From Dugong dugon (Eukaryota; Chordata; Mammalia; Sirenia; Dugongidae): 64,000 nucleotides of DNA. Shown here piece after piece: positions 23,109-34,551 of this stretch. The position numbers were made by a program, and so were the translations under genes. Under the pieces are notes generated by a model. It searched no databases. It saw nothing but the letters and a program-made list of their open reading frames with translations, and was not told where the DNA came from. The stretch spans positions 15,928,501 to 15,992,500 of the forward strand of contig CM057469.1 in NCBI GenBank assembly GCA_030035585.1, read 5' to 3'. The number at the start of each line of letters is the position of its first letter. The stretch's first letter is position 1.

Positions 23109-23267
23109 GGAACCGTAGTGGCACAGTGGTTAAGAGCTCGGTCGCTAACCAAAAGGTTGGCAGCTCAAATCCACCAGCCGTTCCTCGGAAACCCTATGGG
23201 GCAGTTCTACTCTGTTGTATAGGGTCGCCATGAGCCGGAACTGACTTGATGGCACCTAACAACAACC
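23109..23267 (+). mobile_element. AfroSINE-like with RTE tail
   Basis: GGCACAGTGGTTAAGAGCTC and GGCAGCTCAAATCCACC form the head; GACTTGATGGCACC and AACAACAAC form the tail. The target duplication is AAGTTGAAAAT (about 23098 and 23268). Confidence 0.93.
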
Positions 23268-23279
23268 AAGTTGAAAATA

Positions 23280-23911
23280 TTTCTCCAAAAGGGGAAAATA
23301 TTGAAGTTGTCAAGGATGTCATTTTACTTGGATCCATAATCAATGTCCATGGAAGCAGTAGTCCAGAAATCAAACGACGTAGTGCATTAGGCAAATCTGC
23401 TGCAAAAGACCTCTTAAAAGTGTTAAAAGCAAAGATGTCAGTTTGAGGGCTAAGGTGCTCCTGACCCAAGCCATGGTATTTTCAGTCGCCTCATATGCAT
23501 GTGAAAACTGGACAACAAATAAGGAAGACCAAAGAATTGATGTCTTCCAATTATGGTATTGGCGAAGAATATTGAATATACCATGGACTGCCAGAATAAT
23601 GAACAAATCTGTCTTAGAAGAAGTACAGTCAGAGTGCTCCTTAGAAGCAAGGATGGTGAGACTTTGTGTCACGTACTTTGGACATGTTATCAGGAGGGAC
23701 CAGTCCCTGGAGAAGGACATCATGCTTGGTAAAGTAGAGGATCAGCAACAGAGAGGAAGACCCTGGACGAGATGGATTGACACAGTGGCTGTAACAATGG
23801 GCTCAAGCAAAGCAATAATTGTGAGGATAGTGCAGGACCAGGCAGTGTTTTGTTCTGTTGTACATAGAGTCGTTATGAGTCAGAACCAACTCAACATAAC
23901 CTAACAACAGC
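23280..23911 (+). mobile_element. RTE-type LINE 3' fragment
   Basis: Plus-strand RTE. It encodes ENIEVVKDVILLGSI, SSPEIKRRSALGKSAAKDLL and, after a shift (23443-23904), the RTE C-terminal region SVASYACENWTTNKEDQRID, FQLWYWRRILNIPWT and MLGKVEDQQQRGRPWTRWID. It ends in ATGAGTCAGAACCAACTC and AACAACAG. A frameshift near 23430 separates the two parts. Confidence 0.9.
23443..23904 (+). pseudogene. RTE ORF2 C-terminal fragment
   Basis: The longest surviving open part of an RTE reverse-transcriptase polyprotein. It is the conserved region after the RT domain, in which W-rich motifs (YWRRILNIPWT; RGRPWTRW) are typical of RTE/BovB proteins. Only about 130 of roughly 1000 residues remain, with no start of its own, so it is not a functional gene. 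Confidence 0.85.
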
Positions 23912-24201
23912 AAAGTTGATAAAACAAGAAAAAGTAATATAAGTGTACTCTTTGGATATTAAAAAAAAAAAAAATTAGAACAATTCCCACTCATTCTGAC
24001 ATCAACAATTTTTCTCTGTCTGTAGGCTTATTCCCAGCAGCACACACACATGCTGAAATAGTTTTCTATCATTTTAAAAAACAGTCTGCTGATCGTACAT
24101 TCCTCTCTCGCCATTGCCCTATTTGTCTGCTCCCTTTTACAGCAAAATTTCCCCAAAGAGTTGTCCACGTTTGCTGTCTCCAATCCCTCTTCCACCGCCC
24201 G

Positions 24202-24334
24202 CCTGTCAGTGTGTTGTACTGTGGTGGCTTGCGTGTTGCTGTGATTCTGGAAGCTATGCCTCTGGTACTTCACATACCAGCAGAGTCACCTGTGGTGGAC
24301 AGGCTTCAGTGGTGCGTTCAGCCTAAGACAGACT
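24202..24334 (+). mobile_element. RTE 5'UTR-like fragment
   Basis: TGTGGTGGCTTGCGTGTTGC, GGAAGCTATGCCTCTGG and GGTGGACAGGCTTCAG match the left part of 42289-42625. They are read here as the RTE 5' end sequence. The assignment is from memory. Confidence 0.55.
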
Positions 24335-24440
24335 TGTTCGTTGCTGTATTCCTGGCATCTAGAAGAGGTCCTGGTTCATAACAGATGCTCAATAAATATA
24401 TGTTGAACGAATAGATGAATGGATGGATGGATTAAATAAA
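24335..24440 (+). mobile_element. L2 LINE 3' end
   Basis: CCTGGCATCTAGAAGAGG and GATGCTCAATAAATATATG, ending in (GGAT)n. Confidence 0.65.
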
Positions 24441-24634
24441 TGAATGTGCTGAAATCAGGAATGGTTAGAAGTGATTGCCTTTGGAAAGCTGAATTCAGAG
24501 CAGGGAGAGCTGGGATAGGGGACTGTTGCTTTTCATTAAAAGCTTTCCCCCACCCCCAACCTGGCCATTTGATTTTTTTAAAACTGTGTACGTTATTATT
24601 TGGATTCTTTATTTAAGGCTAAGAATCAAAGCCA

Positions 24635-25250
24635 ACAAAGGCGAAGAGACTTTCATATACTGCTGATAGGAATGTAAATTGGGACATCTTTTTTGGAAAA
24701 CAGTTTAACAGTTATGTATCAAGAGTCTTAAAAATGTTCATACCCTTTAATTCAGTAATTTCACGTGTAGAAATTCATCCTAAGGAAACAAGTCATAAAT
24801 GTAGAGAAAAATGTATGCATAAAGATGTGCCGTGAAGCATTATTTATAATACTGAAAAATTAAAAGCAAACCCAAATGCAAACAATGGAAGAGTGGTTAA
24901 GTAAATTACGGCCTAACCTTGTGATAGAATATTAAACACCCATTAAAATGGTGTTTACAAAAAGTTCCTGATGAGGGGGGCGGTGGTGGCAGGGAATGTT
25001 TAAGCTACAAGGGAAAGAAGCAGGTTGACAATTATGTCTGTCTGTATGATCTTAAATATTCTTTATTTGCTTTATTCTAAGGCACCTCCTTTTTTCATAT
25101 TTGGATGTTTCTGAATTTGAGATGTGTTTTATAACTGATATATAGAGAAATAACTTCTTTTTTCTTTTCTTTTTTTCTTCTAAAAAGCTGTTGTCAAATT
25201 AATGATGCATTTTATGATCAATAGTGTCTTAAAATCAAGAAAATTTAAGG
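24635..25250 (+). mobile_element. Old L1 (L1M type) ORF2 3' end and 3'UTR
   Basis: AGACTTTCATATACTGCTG, GGAATGTAAATTGGGACATC, CCTAAGGAAACAAGTC and GGAAGAGTGGTTAAGTAAATT are classic text of the ORF2 C-terminal end of ancient L1s. Confidence 0.75.
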
Positions 25251-25254
25251 TAGG

Positions 25255-25471
25255 TAACAGATAGATGATAGATAGGTTCTGTATTTTTCACAAATAACAC
25301 GTCCACGTAAATAACACGCCCCAAATATATAACGCCTGGCATAGGGAGCTTATGAAAATAACTGGGGTGAAGGGTTGCGTAGTTCGCAAAAAAATGTATA
25401 ATGCCCTGTTATTTGTGTAAAAATATGGTAGGTAGGTAGATAGACAGACAGACAGACAGATAGATAGATAT
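25255..25471. repeat. GATA/GACA microsatellite with a palindromic element inside
   Basis: (GATA)n at 25255-25275 and (GGTA)(GACA)(GATA) at 25428-25471 flank a palindromic unit at 25279-25428. Confidence 0.8.
25279..25428. mobile_element. Small palindromic element (possible MITE)
   Basis: About 150 bp. The left end is CTGTATTTTTCACAAATAACA; the right end, reversed, is CCATATTTTTACACAAATAACA. Both flanks are the same tetranucleotide family. Internally, ATAACACG recurs twice. Confidence 0.55.
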
Positions 25472-25708
25472 GACTGGAAAGAAATACATTAAAATGTTAA
25501 CAGGTTGTGGGAGTATGCATGATTATTTTCTTCTTTATACTTTTCTATATTTAAAATAATTTTAGTGAGTATAAAATGTACTACTTTTACAATCAGAAAA
25601 TCTAAATAAGCATTATTTTGAAAAAATATTCCCCTCACAGGGTTATGATGCTCTAATGCAAACTAGTGTATGAAATGCTGTAAGATGTATGAGACTACCA
25701 TGCCTGCA

Positions 25709-25904
25709 GGGGCCCTGGTGGCGCAGTGGTTAAGCACTTGGCTGTTAACCAAAAGGTGGCAGTTCGAACCCACCCAGCAGCTCCACGGGAGAAGGTCCTG
25801 GAGATCTGCTTCTTAAAGATTGCCGCCTAGAAAACCCTACGGGGCAGTTCTACTCTGTCACGCGTGGTCACTATGAGTTAAAAATTGACTCAACGGCACA
25901 CAAC
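25709..25904 (+). mobile_element. AfroSINE-like, well preserved
   Basis: Starts GGGGCCCTGGTGGCGCAGTG, with anticodon-position text GGCTGTTAACC (Asn GTT) and B box AGTTCGAACCC. The flanks ACCATGCCTGCA and ACCATGCGTACA are a probable 12-bp duplication. Confidence 0.94.
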
Positions 25905-26284
25905 ACCATGCGTACACCTTTCTATATTTATATTCCCTGACTATGTATACATTTTAAACTCTTTCTGCTCCAATATATAAATGTCACTGTGTTGTAATGG
26001 GGTCAGAAGCCTCCCTGTGACTCTTGTAAGCTACGTGACACTTGCTCAGTGCATCTCCCATGGGATGTATCGCATCATGGGTTGGATCACAGCCTGGGGT
26101 AGTGACACTTTGAGAGGTGACTGGGTCAGATTCAATTAAGTAAATGGAAGGCACATTTTGTCTGAGACTTACAAGGAGCCTAACTGTCACAGTGAGTGGA
26201 TATGACGGTACGGAGGAAGTTTGTGTTCCAACAAAGTGTAGACAGAGTGTTAGGCAGAGGGGAGCTGCCTTCTGAGTGCCTTTA

Positions 26285-26402
26285 GCAGCATCTCATTCAC
26301 TGTACTCCTACTATGTGCTAGGCTGGGTTCTCAGAGCTGGGATAGAAAGTCACAGAGGATGCAGCCCTGCCCTCAGGGAACTGACAATCTACTGAGAGGG
26401 TA
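26285..26402 (-). mobile_element. L2 LINE fragment
   Basis: TCCTACTATGTGCTAGGCTGG and CCTGCCCTCAGGGAACTGAC in L2 reverse layout. Confidence 0.65.
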
Positions 26403-26403
26403 C

Positions 26404-26593
26404 CAGTACCAGCTGCCATTGAGTTGACCCCATGTGTGTCAGAGTAGAACTATGCTCCATAGGGTGCTCAAGGCTGATTTTTTGGCAGTAGATCACCAGG
26501 CCTTTCTTCCAAGGTGCCTCTGGGTGGACTTGAACCTCCAACCTTTCAGTTAACAGCTGAGTGTGTCAACTGATTGCACCACCCGGGGATTCA
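26404..26593 (-). mobile_element. AfroSINE-like
   Basis: CAGCTGCCATTGAGTTGACC at the left and reversed head CACCACCCGGGGATTC at the right. Confidence 0.92.
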
Positions 26594-26824
26594 GACATGG
26601 AAAAGAGAGTCCTCCTACCATATCCAAGACTCTTACCCACAGTCTTACCAATGGCTTTTATCTCCACATCCTCCTACCTACCACTGAGCCTGGCATGCAG
26701 CAGAGGGTTAATTAATTAATATTTGTCCAATTAAGTGAGTGCACCAATGTTATAAAGATCTGATAGCTTGTCCTCCCCAGTCACATGACCTGTCAGTGAT
26801 TGCACCCAGACCTCCTCTTCACCG

Positions 26825-26945
26825 CCCCAGCCTTTTTTAAAGTAACAGCTTTATTGAGATATAATTTACATACCATAAAAATCACTCTTTTGAAGTGTAC
26901 AATTCGGTTGTTTTTAGCATATTCACAGCCTTTTGTTCATTCCCC
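26825..26945. mobile_element. Old L1 3'UTR-like fragment
   Basis: TAACAGCTTTATTGAGATAT, CATACCATAAAAATCACTC and GAAGTGTACAATTCGGTTG are typical of old L1M 3' sequence. Confidence 0.6.
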
Positions 26946-27460
26946 TGCCCTGTCTTCCCGTCTCACTACTTGACCACTTTCTTTCTGAACCTCAGGAGCT
27001 GAATGCGACAAGAACACCTTAGAACAGGTACTTCTGGGGGAGAGTGATTGTTTGAGACGGTCCTTGGTGTGAGGTTAGGTTCCCGTCGGGGCCGCAGGTC
27101 AGCAAGACGGAGTACCCGGACGCCTGCAGAACATGCCTTGCTTGGAAAGTTGTCATCTTTTATTTTCTGATTGGTTTTACAAAGAAGCGTCTCACCAAGA
27201 TGAAATGTAACGGCATGGTGCCAGTGGCATAAGCTGAAACATGGGGCCTTTCTCTGGTGGGGTGAGCACTCCCTCCTGGGGGCAGGCGGGCTGCTCCTGG
27301 TTGGGGTGAGAAGTGTCACTCAGAGGCCATCCTGCAGAAGGGAGCGCCGGCGCAGTGTAGATGGAAGTGGGTCTTCCTGGGCCACATCTCAGAGTGGCTT
27401 TGCTATCATGATTACCGTTGTAGCAGAATTTCTGTGCTAGTGATTAAGCAGATCTCTGCT
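26946..27460. other. STUM intron 1, no gene recognised
   Basis: Moderately GC-rich, with scattered CpGs near 27090-27130. No exon with known family. Confidence 0.45.
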
Positions 27461-27464
27461 CATG

Positions 27465-27955
27465 CCTCAACACTGATTCTTTCATTCTTCTGCTCGGAAG
27501 TCTTCGGTGGCTATCCATTGTCCACTGAGCTAAGTTCACACTCCACCACCTGGCATTCAAGGCCTCCATGAACTTCACCTACTCTTTCCCTCACTTCATT
27601 TAGTCCAGCTGGGCAATTTGTTTTTACAAGTTGCTGCCCTTGTATTTTTACTCCTGCTGTACCCTGTGCCTGGGACACCCTTCCCCACCATCACTGTCTA
27701 TAACTCCTACTCAGCCTTCAAGGTCCTTGTTTAAGCCCCTCCTCTTTAAGCCTTTCTTGATCACTCCACTGAAGTGAGCTCCTCCCTCCCCGGCACTGTC
27801 CTCACATGGGACATTTCTCCTGCTCTGCCTTAATTCTCGTTGTTTTGTTGCCGTCTTAATCCTCTTACTCATCTCCTTGAGGGTAGGGAATATTTAACTT
27901 ATCTTCTACCTCATGCCGCACCTAGCACTGCTCTAAGTAATACTGAAGTGAAGAC
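27465..27955 (+). mobile_element. L2 LINE 3' end, long
   Basis: CACCTGGCATTCAAGGCC, GTGCCTGGGACACCCTTCC, TCAAGGTCCTTGTTTAAGC and CTTGAGGGTAGGGAATAT follow the L2 3' order. Confidence 0.8.
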
Positions 27956-28424
27956 ACTAAATTCTGGTTGTACAGGTGGAACCAAGAGTGGGTTCTTGTG
28001 CCTTCAACCTGATGATCCTTTACCCAAGAGAAACAAGTCTTTAACGTCATTTCTCAGCCTTCCTAGCTCAGAGTGAAGTAAGGGATAGAGCTCTCAGGGC
28101 TCCAGATGTCAAAAGTAGCATGTGTGTTTCTGAGGAGTCCTTGGTGGCCTGGCCACTCAGGGAGGGACATGGCTCCCTGTAGTGTTAGGTCAACTGCCCC
28201 ATCACTGGGACAAAGGGACTACTCTGTGGGAGACTCATTGGGGGAGTCATGATGTTACTGAGAGGAGGGGAGCATTCTAGGGCCAGCCACCATCCACAAG
28301 TGCCCCCTTGTCCTTTCAAATTGTATAGCTAATGCCTATAAATGTGGAGGGAGTGGTGGAGTTGATAAATCTCAGTAAACCATTTTAATAAAGATTGGTT
28401 TGGGCAATAATCATCAATAGATGC
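27956..28424. other. STUM intron 1, no gene or repeat recognised
   Basis: No recognised exon or repeat. Confidence 0.4.
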
Positions 28425-28944
28425 TGTCTTAGTTATCTAGTGCTGCTATGACAGAAATACCATAAAATGTCTTTAACAAACAGAAATTTATTCTCTCACA
28501 GTCTAGGAGGCTAGAAGTCCGAATTCAGGGTGCCAGCTCCAGGGGAAGGCTTTCTCTTTCTGTTGTTTATGGGGAAGGTCCTTCTCATCAATCTTTCCCT
28601 GGTCTAGGAGCTTCTCAGTGCAGAGACCCCAGGTCCAAAGGATGTGCTCCACTCAGGGCACTTCTTTCTTGGTGGTATGAGGACCCTCTGCTCTCTGCTC
28701 ACTTTTCTCTTTCATATCTCTAAGAGATTGACTCATGATACAACCTAATCCTGTAGATTGTGTCCTGTCTCATTATCATAACTGCCTTTAATCCTGCCTC
28801 ATTAACATCATAGAGGTTAGGATTTACAACACATAGGTTAATCGCATCAGATCACAAAATGGTGGACAAGCACACAATGCTGGGAATCATGGCCTAGCCA
28901 AGTTGCCATACACTTTGCGGGGGGTCACAGTTCAGTCCATAACA
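28425..28944 (-). mobile_element. MLT1-type solo LTR, perfect 5-bp duplication
   Basis: 520 bp. TGTCTTAGTTATCTAGTGC at the left, GTTCAGTCCATAACA at the right. GATGC abuts both ends (28420-28424 and 28945-28949). On the minus strand it begins TGTTATGGACTGAACTGTG, the MLT1 start. Confidence 0.9.
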
Positions 28945-29059
28945 GATGCTAACTCTAGGGGGAAAGTCTGATGAGGAACAGGGTATCTGCATGATCTTAA
29001 ATTGTCCCACCACTGAATGCTCATAACTTGCAAGGGGAAAATAGTAATCAGACAGTGGA

Positions 29060-29232
29060 AAAACCAGACATAGCAATCTTATAGGACAGAGTAGAACTGT
29101 CCCATAGGGTTTCCGAGGCTATAAATCTTTACGGAAGCAGACTGCCACATCTTTCTCCTGCAGAGCAGCTGGTGGGTTTGAACCACCAACCTTTCAGTTA
29201 GCAGCCAAGCGCTTAACCACTGCACCACCAGT
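29060..29232 (-). mobile_element. AfroSINE-like
   Basis: CTTATAGGACAGAGTAGAAC and reversed head GCGCTTAACCACTGCACC. Confidence 0.9.
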
Positions 29233-29368
29233 ATCTTCTTCCTTATCGCTTCAGGTCTACCAGCTCTCACTAACTCAGGGGTCATCTGGGGACCAAAGGA
29301 AAAGACTCATTGCACTGGGTGGTGTTGGCTTGCAGGGCCAGGCCCCCAAAGGGTGTTTTCCAGAAGAA

Positions 29369-29550
29369 AAATCACTTGTTGTTGAGCCGATTCTGACTCA
29401 TGGTGACTACATGTGTGCCAGAGTAGAACTGTGCTCCATAGGGTTTTCAATGGCTGATATTTTGGAAGCAGACCCAAAGGCTCCTCTGACTGGACGTGAA
29501 CCTCCAATCTTTTGATTAGCGCATTAACCGTTTGCACCACCCAGGGACTT
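29369..29550 (-). mobile_element. AfroSINE-like
   Basis: GATTCTGACTCATGGTGAC at the left; TGCACCACCCAGGGACTT at the right. Confidence 0.92.
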
Positions 29551-29841
29551 CTTTCCCAGAGAACCCTACCATTAAAACCCCAAGGGCAGCAGAAGTTTAT
29601 TGTGGCCATTTTGGAGTGTGAGCTGTTGCTCTGCTCCGTCAACACCGACTTGATTACAACTAAAATGAGTGAGTTTCCCAGGAGACTGGGGCCAGTGTAC
29701 AACTTGAATCCCTTGCAGTGGCTGATCTGAGTCTAAACGGGCTGCATTTGCAGCCTTTTTTTTGGGACCGATCAGGAATCTGAAAGCTTTAGCCAGAGCT
29801 GAAGCAGAGCTCAGCGCCGCAGAACTATTTTGGAGAAGTTT

Positions 29842-30696
29842 GTGTGTGTGTGTGTTTTAGATGAAGAGCAAATTAGTTTCTCATTAAACAATTAATACAC
29901 ATATTGTTTTGTGACATTGGTTGCCAAGCCCATGACGTGTCAACACTCTTCCCTTCTCGACCTTGAGTTCCCCATTACCAGCTTTCCTGTTCCCTCCTAC
30001 CTTCTCATTCTTGCCCCTAGGCTGGTGTGCCCATTTAGTCTCTTTTTGTTTTATGGGCCTGTCTAGTGGCACAGGGGTTAAGAGCTTGGCTGCTGACCAA
30101 AAGGTCTGTGGTTCGAATCCACCAGCCACTCCTTGGAAACCATACGGGAAGCAGTTCTGCTCTGTCCTATAGGGTTGCTATGAGTCAGAATTGACTTGAC
30201 AGCAATGGGTTTTAATCTTTGGCTGAAGGGTGGACCTCAGGAGTGACTTCAGTACTGAATTAAAAGGGTATCCGGCCATACTCTCCGGGTTTCTCCAGCC
30301 TCTGTCAGACCAGTAAGTCTGGCCTTTTTTGTGTGTGAGTTAGAATTTTTTCTACATTTTTCTCCAGCTCTGTCTGGAACCCTCTATTGTGATCCCTGTC
30401 AGAGCAGTCGGTGGTGGTAGCTGGGTACCATCTAGTTGTGCTGGACTCAGTCTGGTGGAAGCTATGGTAGTTGTGGTCCATTAGTCCTTTGGACTAATCT
30501 GTCCCTTGTGTCTTTGGTTTTCTTCATTCTCCCTTGCTCCACATGGGGTGGAACCAGTGAAGTATCTTAGATGGTCACTCGCAAGCTTTTAAGACCCTAG
30601 ACGCTACTCACCAAAGTGAGTAGTATAAAGAAAATACTTTATTTTCTTTAGAAACTATGTTATGCCAATTGAGCTAGATGTCCCCTGAGACCATGG
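29842..30696 (-). mobile_element. 5'-truncated L1 (3'UTR only) with perfect 16-bp duplication
   Basis: TATTTTGGAGAAGTTT occurs at 29826-29841 and 30697-30712. The insert matches the 3'UTR of the L1 at 45279-45990, including CAAGCTTTTAAGACC and ATGCCAATTGAGCTAGATG. A SINE at 30055-30215 interrupts it. Confidence 0.88.
30055..30215 (+). mobile_element. AfroSINE-like inside L1 3'UTR
   Basis: GGCACAGGGGTTAAGAGC, GGTTCGAATCCACCAGCC and CTTGACAGCAATGGGTTTT. L1 3'UTR text continues on both sides. Confidence 0.92.
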
Positions 30697-30712
30697 TATT
30701 TTGGAGAAGTTT

Positions 30713-32526
30713 TTATTTTCTTGGTTGTTTCTCTTTTTGACATCTCAGTGTGGAGTCCAAAAGTTATTCGTGGACCTCAGAGATACCAACCTCACACCAA
30801 CGACCAATGACTGAGCCGTGCCAAGAGTGTGTGGGACAGCTGCCCCTTGGCCGTGGCTCTGAGGGGTCACATGGATTGAACATACAAGTGGAATATTTCC
30901 AGGAATCATCCTGTGACCACAAAAGGGACAAAGTAAACAATACCCTCGTAGGCCCAGCTGGCTGGGGTTCTGAGGCTCAAGGCAGGAAAGGGGGCACCAA
31001 AAGCACCAAAGCTTACAGGACTGGTTGGACAGAAGGCTTGGGTGGTTTGGGGCTAGAATGCCCATGACTGGATGCTGAGGCTGGTATATTGTGAGAAGAG
31101 GGGCCTTGGTGCTTGGAAATTGATTTGGGCTAAAAGGAAAGCAAATACAGAAAAGCCATGGGTTTGGCAAGACACTGAATCTCCTGGATCCACCCTCTGG
31201 GGTGGTACAGCTCTGTGGTTTATTTTCCCTATCAGCTTTTCTTCTGAGCCCAGTGCCACTCATACAGCAGGGTGTTCTAGACCTTTCTGTGCAGGTTCCC
31301 CTGAGACCTTGAGAGCTGGGCCTACCTGTATTGGAAGGTAGTAGGTACTCAGGGAAATGCTTGGAGACAAACCAAAGCACTCCTTAAAGCAGATACAGGG
31401 AAGGGAGTGGGTGAATGGTTATGTCTGTTTCCATCCCATCGTTTCATATTCTGCCTGGAGCGTCTCACCCACCATCCCCAGACATCAGGGAATGGGTCCC
31501 TGTTATGGGGGGAGTCTTCTTAATATAAGTCTGAAGAGATTAACACTAAGTCGGGGTATGAGTCGGAACCGACTCAATAGTGATGGGTTTGGTTTTGAGG
31601 GTAGGAGTAGGGTGATGGGCAGAATATGCATGAAAATCAAACATCTACTTTTGTGGATTACTGGTCTACCTGCCACTCTAACTTTGAGTTTTCTAATTTA
31701 TCATGTAGGTTAATTTTGCCTATTCTGTCACATGTGCACACGTGTGTGTATCTTTCCCTAGCGCGTGGCCTGGTACAGAGCACACAGCAGGCTCTCAGCC
31801 TACTTGCTGATTGATAATGACTTGAGAAGTGGGGTCCCTTCCTCAAAAAGCATCGCCTCTACCAGGCTGAGATACGGAATGCCAACTTCTCATTTCAGCT
31901 CCGTCATAACCTCACCCTTGGCCTGATGGTGATCACTGTCCTTTTCTAGGTCTCACTTTGTACCTGTTTGAAGCAGGGATGGTTATTATTCTTGCCCCCT
32001 TGTTTGTTCTGAGATAGTTATAAATAAATAAATAACATCAGGGCTGTATGCACTGTGGACTGTTAAGTCAGGAAACAAATTGAGGCTCTGTCCCGCAGCA
32101 TCTGTGGGGCTGATCTGGAGCCAGACACACAGCCTTGCTGTGCCCATGCTTTCACGTTCTCAAGGCGTTAGAGGCCTTGCCCTTGCAGAGGTGGGCAGGA
32201 GAGGAGGCTTGGAGGGTGAGCTGGTTGGTCTGTTCCCCACCCCTACCATCCATTCTCTACCCTTCCCTGGGCTTCTCTGTGCTGGGAGGCTGACCTCTGT
32301 GGCCTGCATCACCGGCTCCCTTGCCCCCTGCCTTCCACTTGGGTTGGCCAGAGGGAGGCGCTGGCAGAAGATGGGAGTAAAGGAGGAAAGAAGTTGGGGT
32401 CTTGGTTCCTCCTGTACTCTCCAGCTTCCCATCTATGATCACAGCTTCTCTTCCACTGGCCCAGCCCTCAGCTGACTTAGTCAACAGCACCCTTCCTCCT
32501 CCTGCCCCTTCAGGACCTGCAGCTGT
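30713..32526. other. STUM intron 1, no gene recognised
   Basis: A SINE tail scrap lies at 31548-31600. The remainder is single-looking and GC-moderate. Overlapping open frames of about 100-210 codons on both strands show no family resemblance. Confidence 0.5.
31548..31600 (+). mobile_element. AfroSINE 3' tail scrap
   Basis: ATGAGTCGGAACCGACTC then GATGGGTTTGGTTTTG. Confidence 0.8.
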
Positions 32527-32527
32527 T

Positions 32528-32722
32528 GCAAAAACAAAACAATTGCCCCTGAGTTGATTCTGACTCATGGTGACCCCATGTGTTGCAGAGTAGAACTGTG
32601 CTCCATAGGATTTTCTTGACTGTAATCTTTATGGAAGCAGATTGCCAGGCCTTTCTTCCAAGGTGCCTCCGGGTAAGTTCAAACCGCCAACCTTTTCGTT
32701 AACCATTGTGCCACCCAGTGCT
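32528..32722 (-). mobile_element. AfroSINE-like
   Basis: TTGATTCTGACTCATGGTGAC, TAATCTTTATGGAAGCAG and reversed head CATTGTGCCACCCAGTGC. Confidence 0.92.
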
Positions 32723-34535
32723 CCCTCAACTGTTGCTTGTCACCAGCATTTCTGTCTCCACCCTCCCCCGCCCCCACCCTGGTAGTCTTCTTGGTCCTGC
32801 CTCTCTGTCAATGGTCTCTTCATCAGGAACCTTCAAAAATGACAGAAAGAGCCTTTGTTTCCTGCCAGGATCCCAGCGGGGACAGAGACATTTGTTTCCA
32901 GCACCGCCAACCGGGCTGTGGGATCCTGAACCACCTGCTTGGCCATTTTCCTCAACTAGTTTGGTTTTTAACACAGTCTTCCTCCTGGAAGCTCAAGCAC
33001 AGGAGCCAGAGCTTCCTGCCTGTTGAAAAGCGTGGGATCCCAGCTTCCAAATGGCTCTCAGTGCTCGTGAGATGCCATCTCCTCAAGGGGGAAGGGGAGC
33101 AGGCGAAGCGGGGGCCGGAGGCTTGGGGAGCACTGAGCGTGACTTCCCCGGGATTTCCAGACCAACAAACCTCTTTCTGGTTTTCTTTTTGGTTTTGCAC
33201 GTTCTGTGCTTAATGACGGGCACTGACCCGGCTCCTCCCTGGGAAGCTGGGACCCTGGCAGCCTGCTTGGAGATGTCTGGGCTGCCCCTCCTGCCCAGGG
33301 TTCTGCCTGTCCTCCTGGAAGGCAACTCAGATCACTGGAAGCCTGGCTGCCCCCAGGAGTGTCACTTTCCTCCTTCAGCCGGGTCCTCCCCTCAGTTCTT
33401 GCCTTTTCTTCAGCTGTGGGCTGCTCATTCCGTTGGTCACCTGCTTCCCCCCATGTCAGCCCACAGAATGACAGACGGTCCACCTTTCAGGAACTAGCTC
33501 ACTATTCACAAGTTACTTTTTGATACTTCTCCATCTTTACGATCATTTTGGAAGATGCAACAGCTGCCGAAGCCTGTTTGTACGTAAATTTAACAGCGAT
33601 TGCTCCTTACTCGTCATGTGGAAAACTGGGGATACTGAAAGCAAACTGCTACTGAAGTCCAGCATGCTTTGCGCTCCCTGCACCCCATCATTTTGCTTTT
33701 TGTGCCGCCTCCTTCCTCCTCTCCCCTGTCCCCCACGACCCCAACCCTCGTCTGGGTATTGGGACCATCTGAAGAATGAAGCTGTCAATTGCGTGGTTTG
33801 ATTTTCCTCCTCCACTCACAGAAAGCACCTCCACTGTTTGGATTGTTAAAGCGCCCAATGATTTCTTGTTATGAGAAGAGTTATCAAAATACGCCTAGTA
33901 CGTTTTAAGTCTTTACAAAAGACACCAAAAATGGTTGCATCATCCACTTAAAAGGATCCCATTTGATAGCCATACCAATTACATTTTTATAAAGCAAAAA
34001 GGTTCCAGTTTGGAACTTCTGAGTCGTTTCTTCTTCTTCCCCTCCCCTGTGATTTGTGTGCAGACTTCTGAGAAGCAGGTTTTATAACAGAGATTCAGCC
34101 AGGCTAAATCACAGCAGCAGAAGCTTATGCAACTGCTAAAAACCTGGGAGTTAAAAATGGAAGAGTCTTGCAGAGTGGGAAAGGTAATATCAGTGAGGTG
34201 AAAATAGAAAGTAAGAAATTAGTATTTCAGCCATTCAGGTCTCTTACCCACATTTTTCTGCACCAGAAGACCTTGGTGTCATTTTTTGGGGATAAATCCA
34301 AAGGGCAAGTTTTATTAGAAAATTCAACCTTTGCTTTCACAAATTCCACCCTCTTCCCTCAGTGATTCAGGGCCCAGAGCCCTTTTCACTGACTTTTTGC
34401 CATCATTGTCACAAAACACATTTTGTATTTGTTGGACCCTGTACGTTCACTAATGCCTATATAGGAACAGATTTGAGATCTCTGTAAGTGGGTTTTGTTA
34501 ATTTGCTATTTTAAAAACACTTGTGAGGCCTTTAC

Positions 34536-34551
34536 CGTTGCCATGGCAATG
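34536..34551. promoter_or_regulatory. RFX X-box-like palindrome
   Basis: CGTTGCCATGGCAATG is nearly identical to the palindromic X-box GTTGCCATGGCAAC bound by RFX factors. A single base at the right arm differs. Seen directly; binding is inferred. Confidence 0.55.

Noticed and set aside
25709..25785. tRNA gene (similarity to tRNA-Asn)
   Set aside because: It is the head of a SINE: RTE-like tail downstream, degraded acceptor stem, and the same head repeated over twenty times in the window.
30745..31380. Open frame of 211 codons on the minus strand
   Set aside because: Begins beside L1 3'UTR sequence, no domain or family resemblance, and overlapped by frames on the other strand.
32706..33500. 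Several overlapping 100-158-codon frames on both strands
   Set aside because: GC-rich intron composition explains them. None resembles a known protein or STUM exon.
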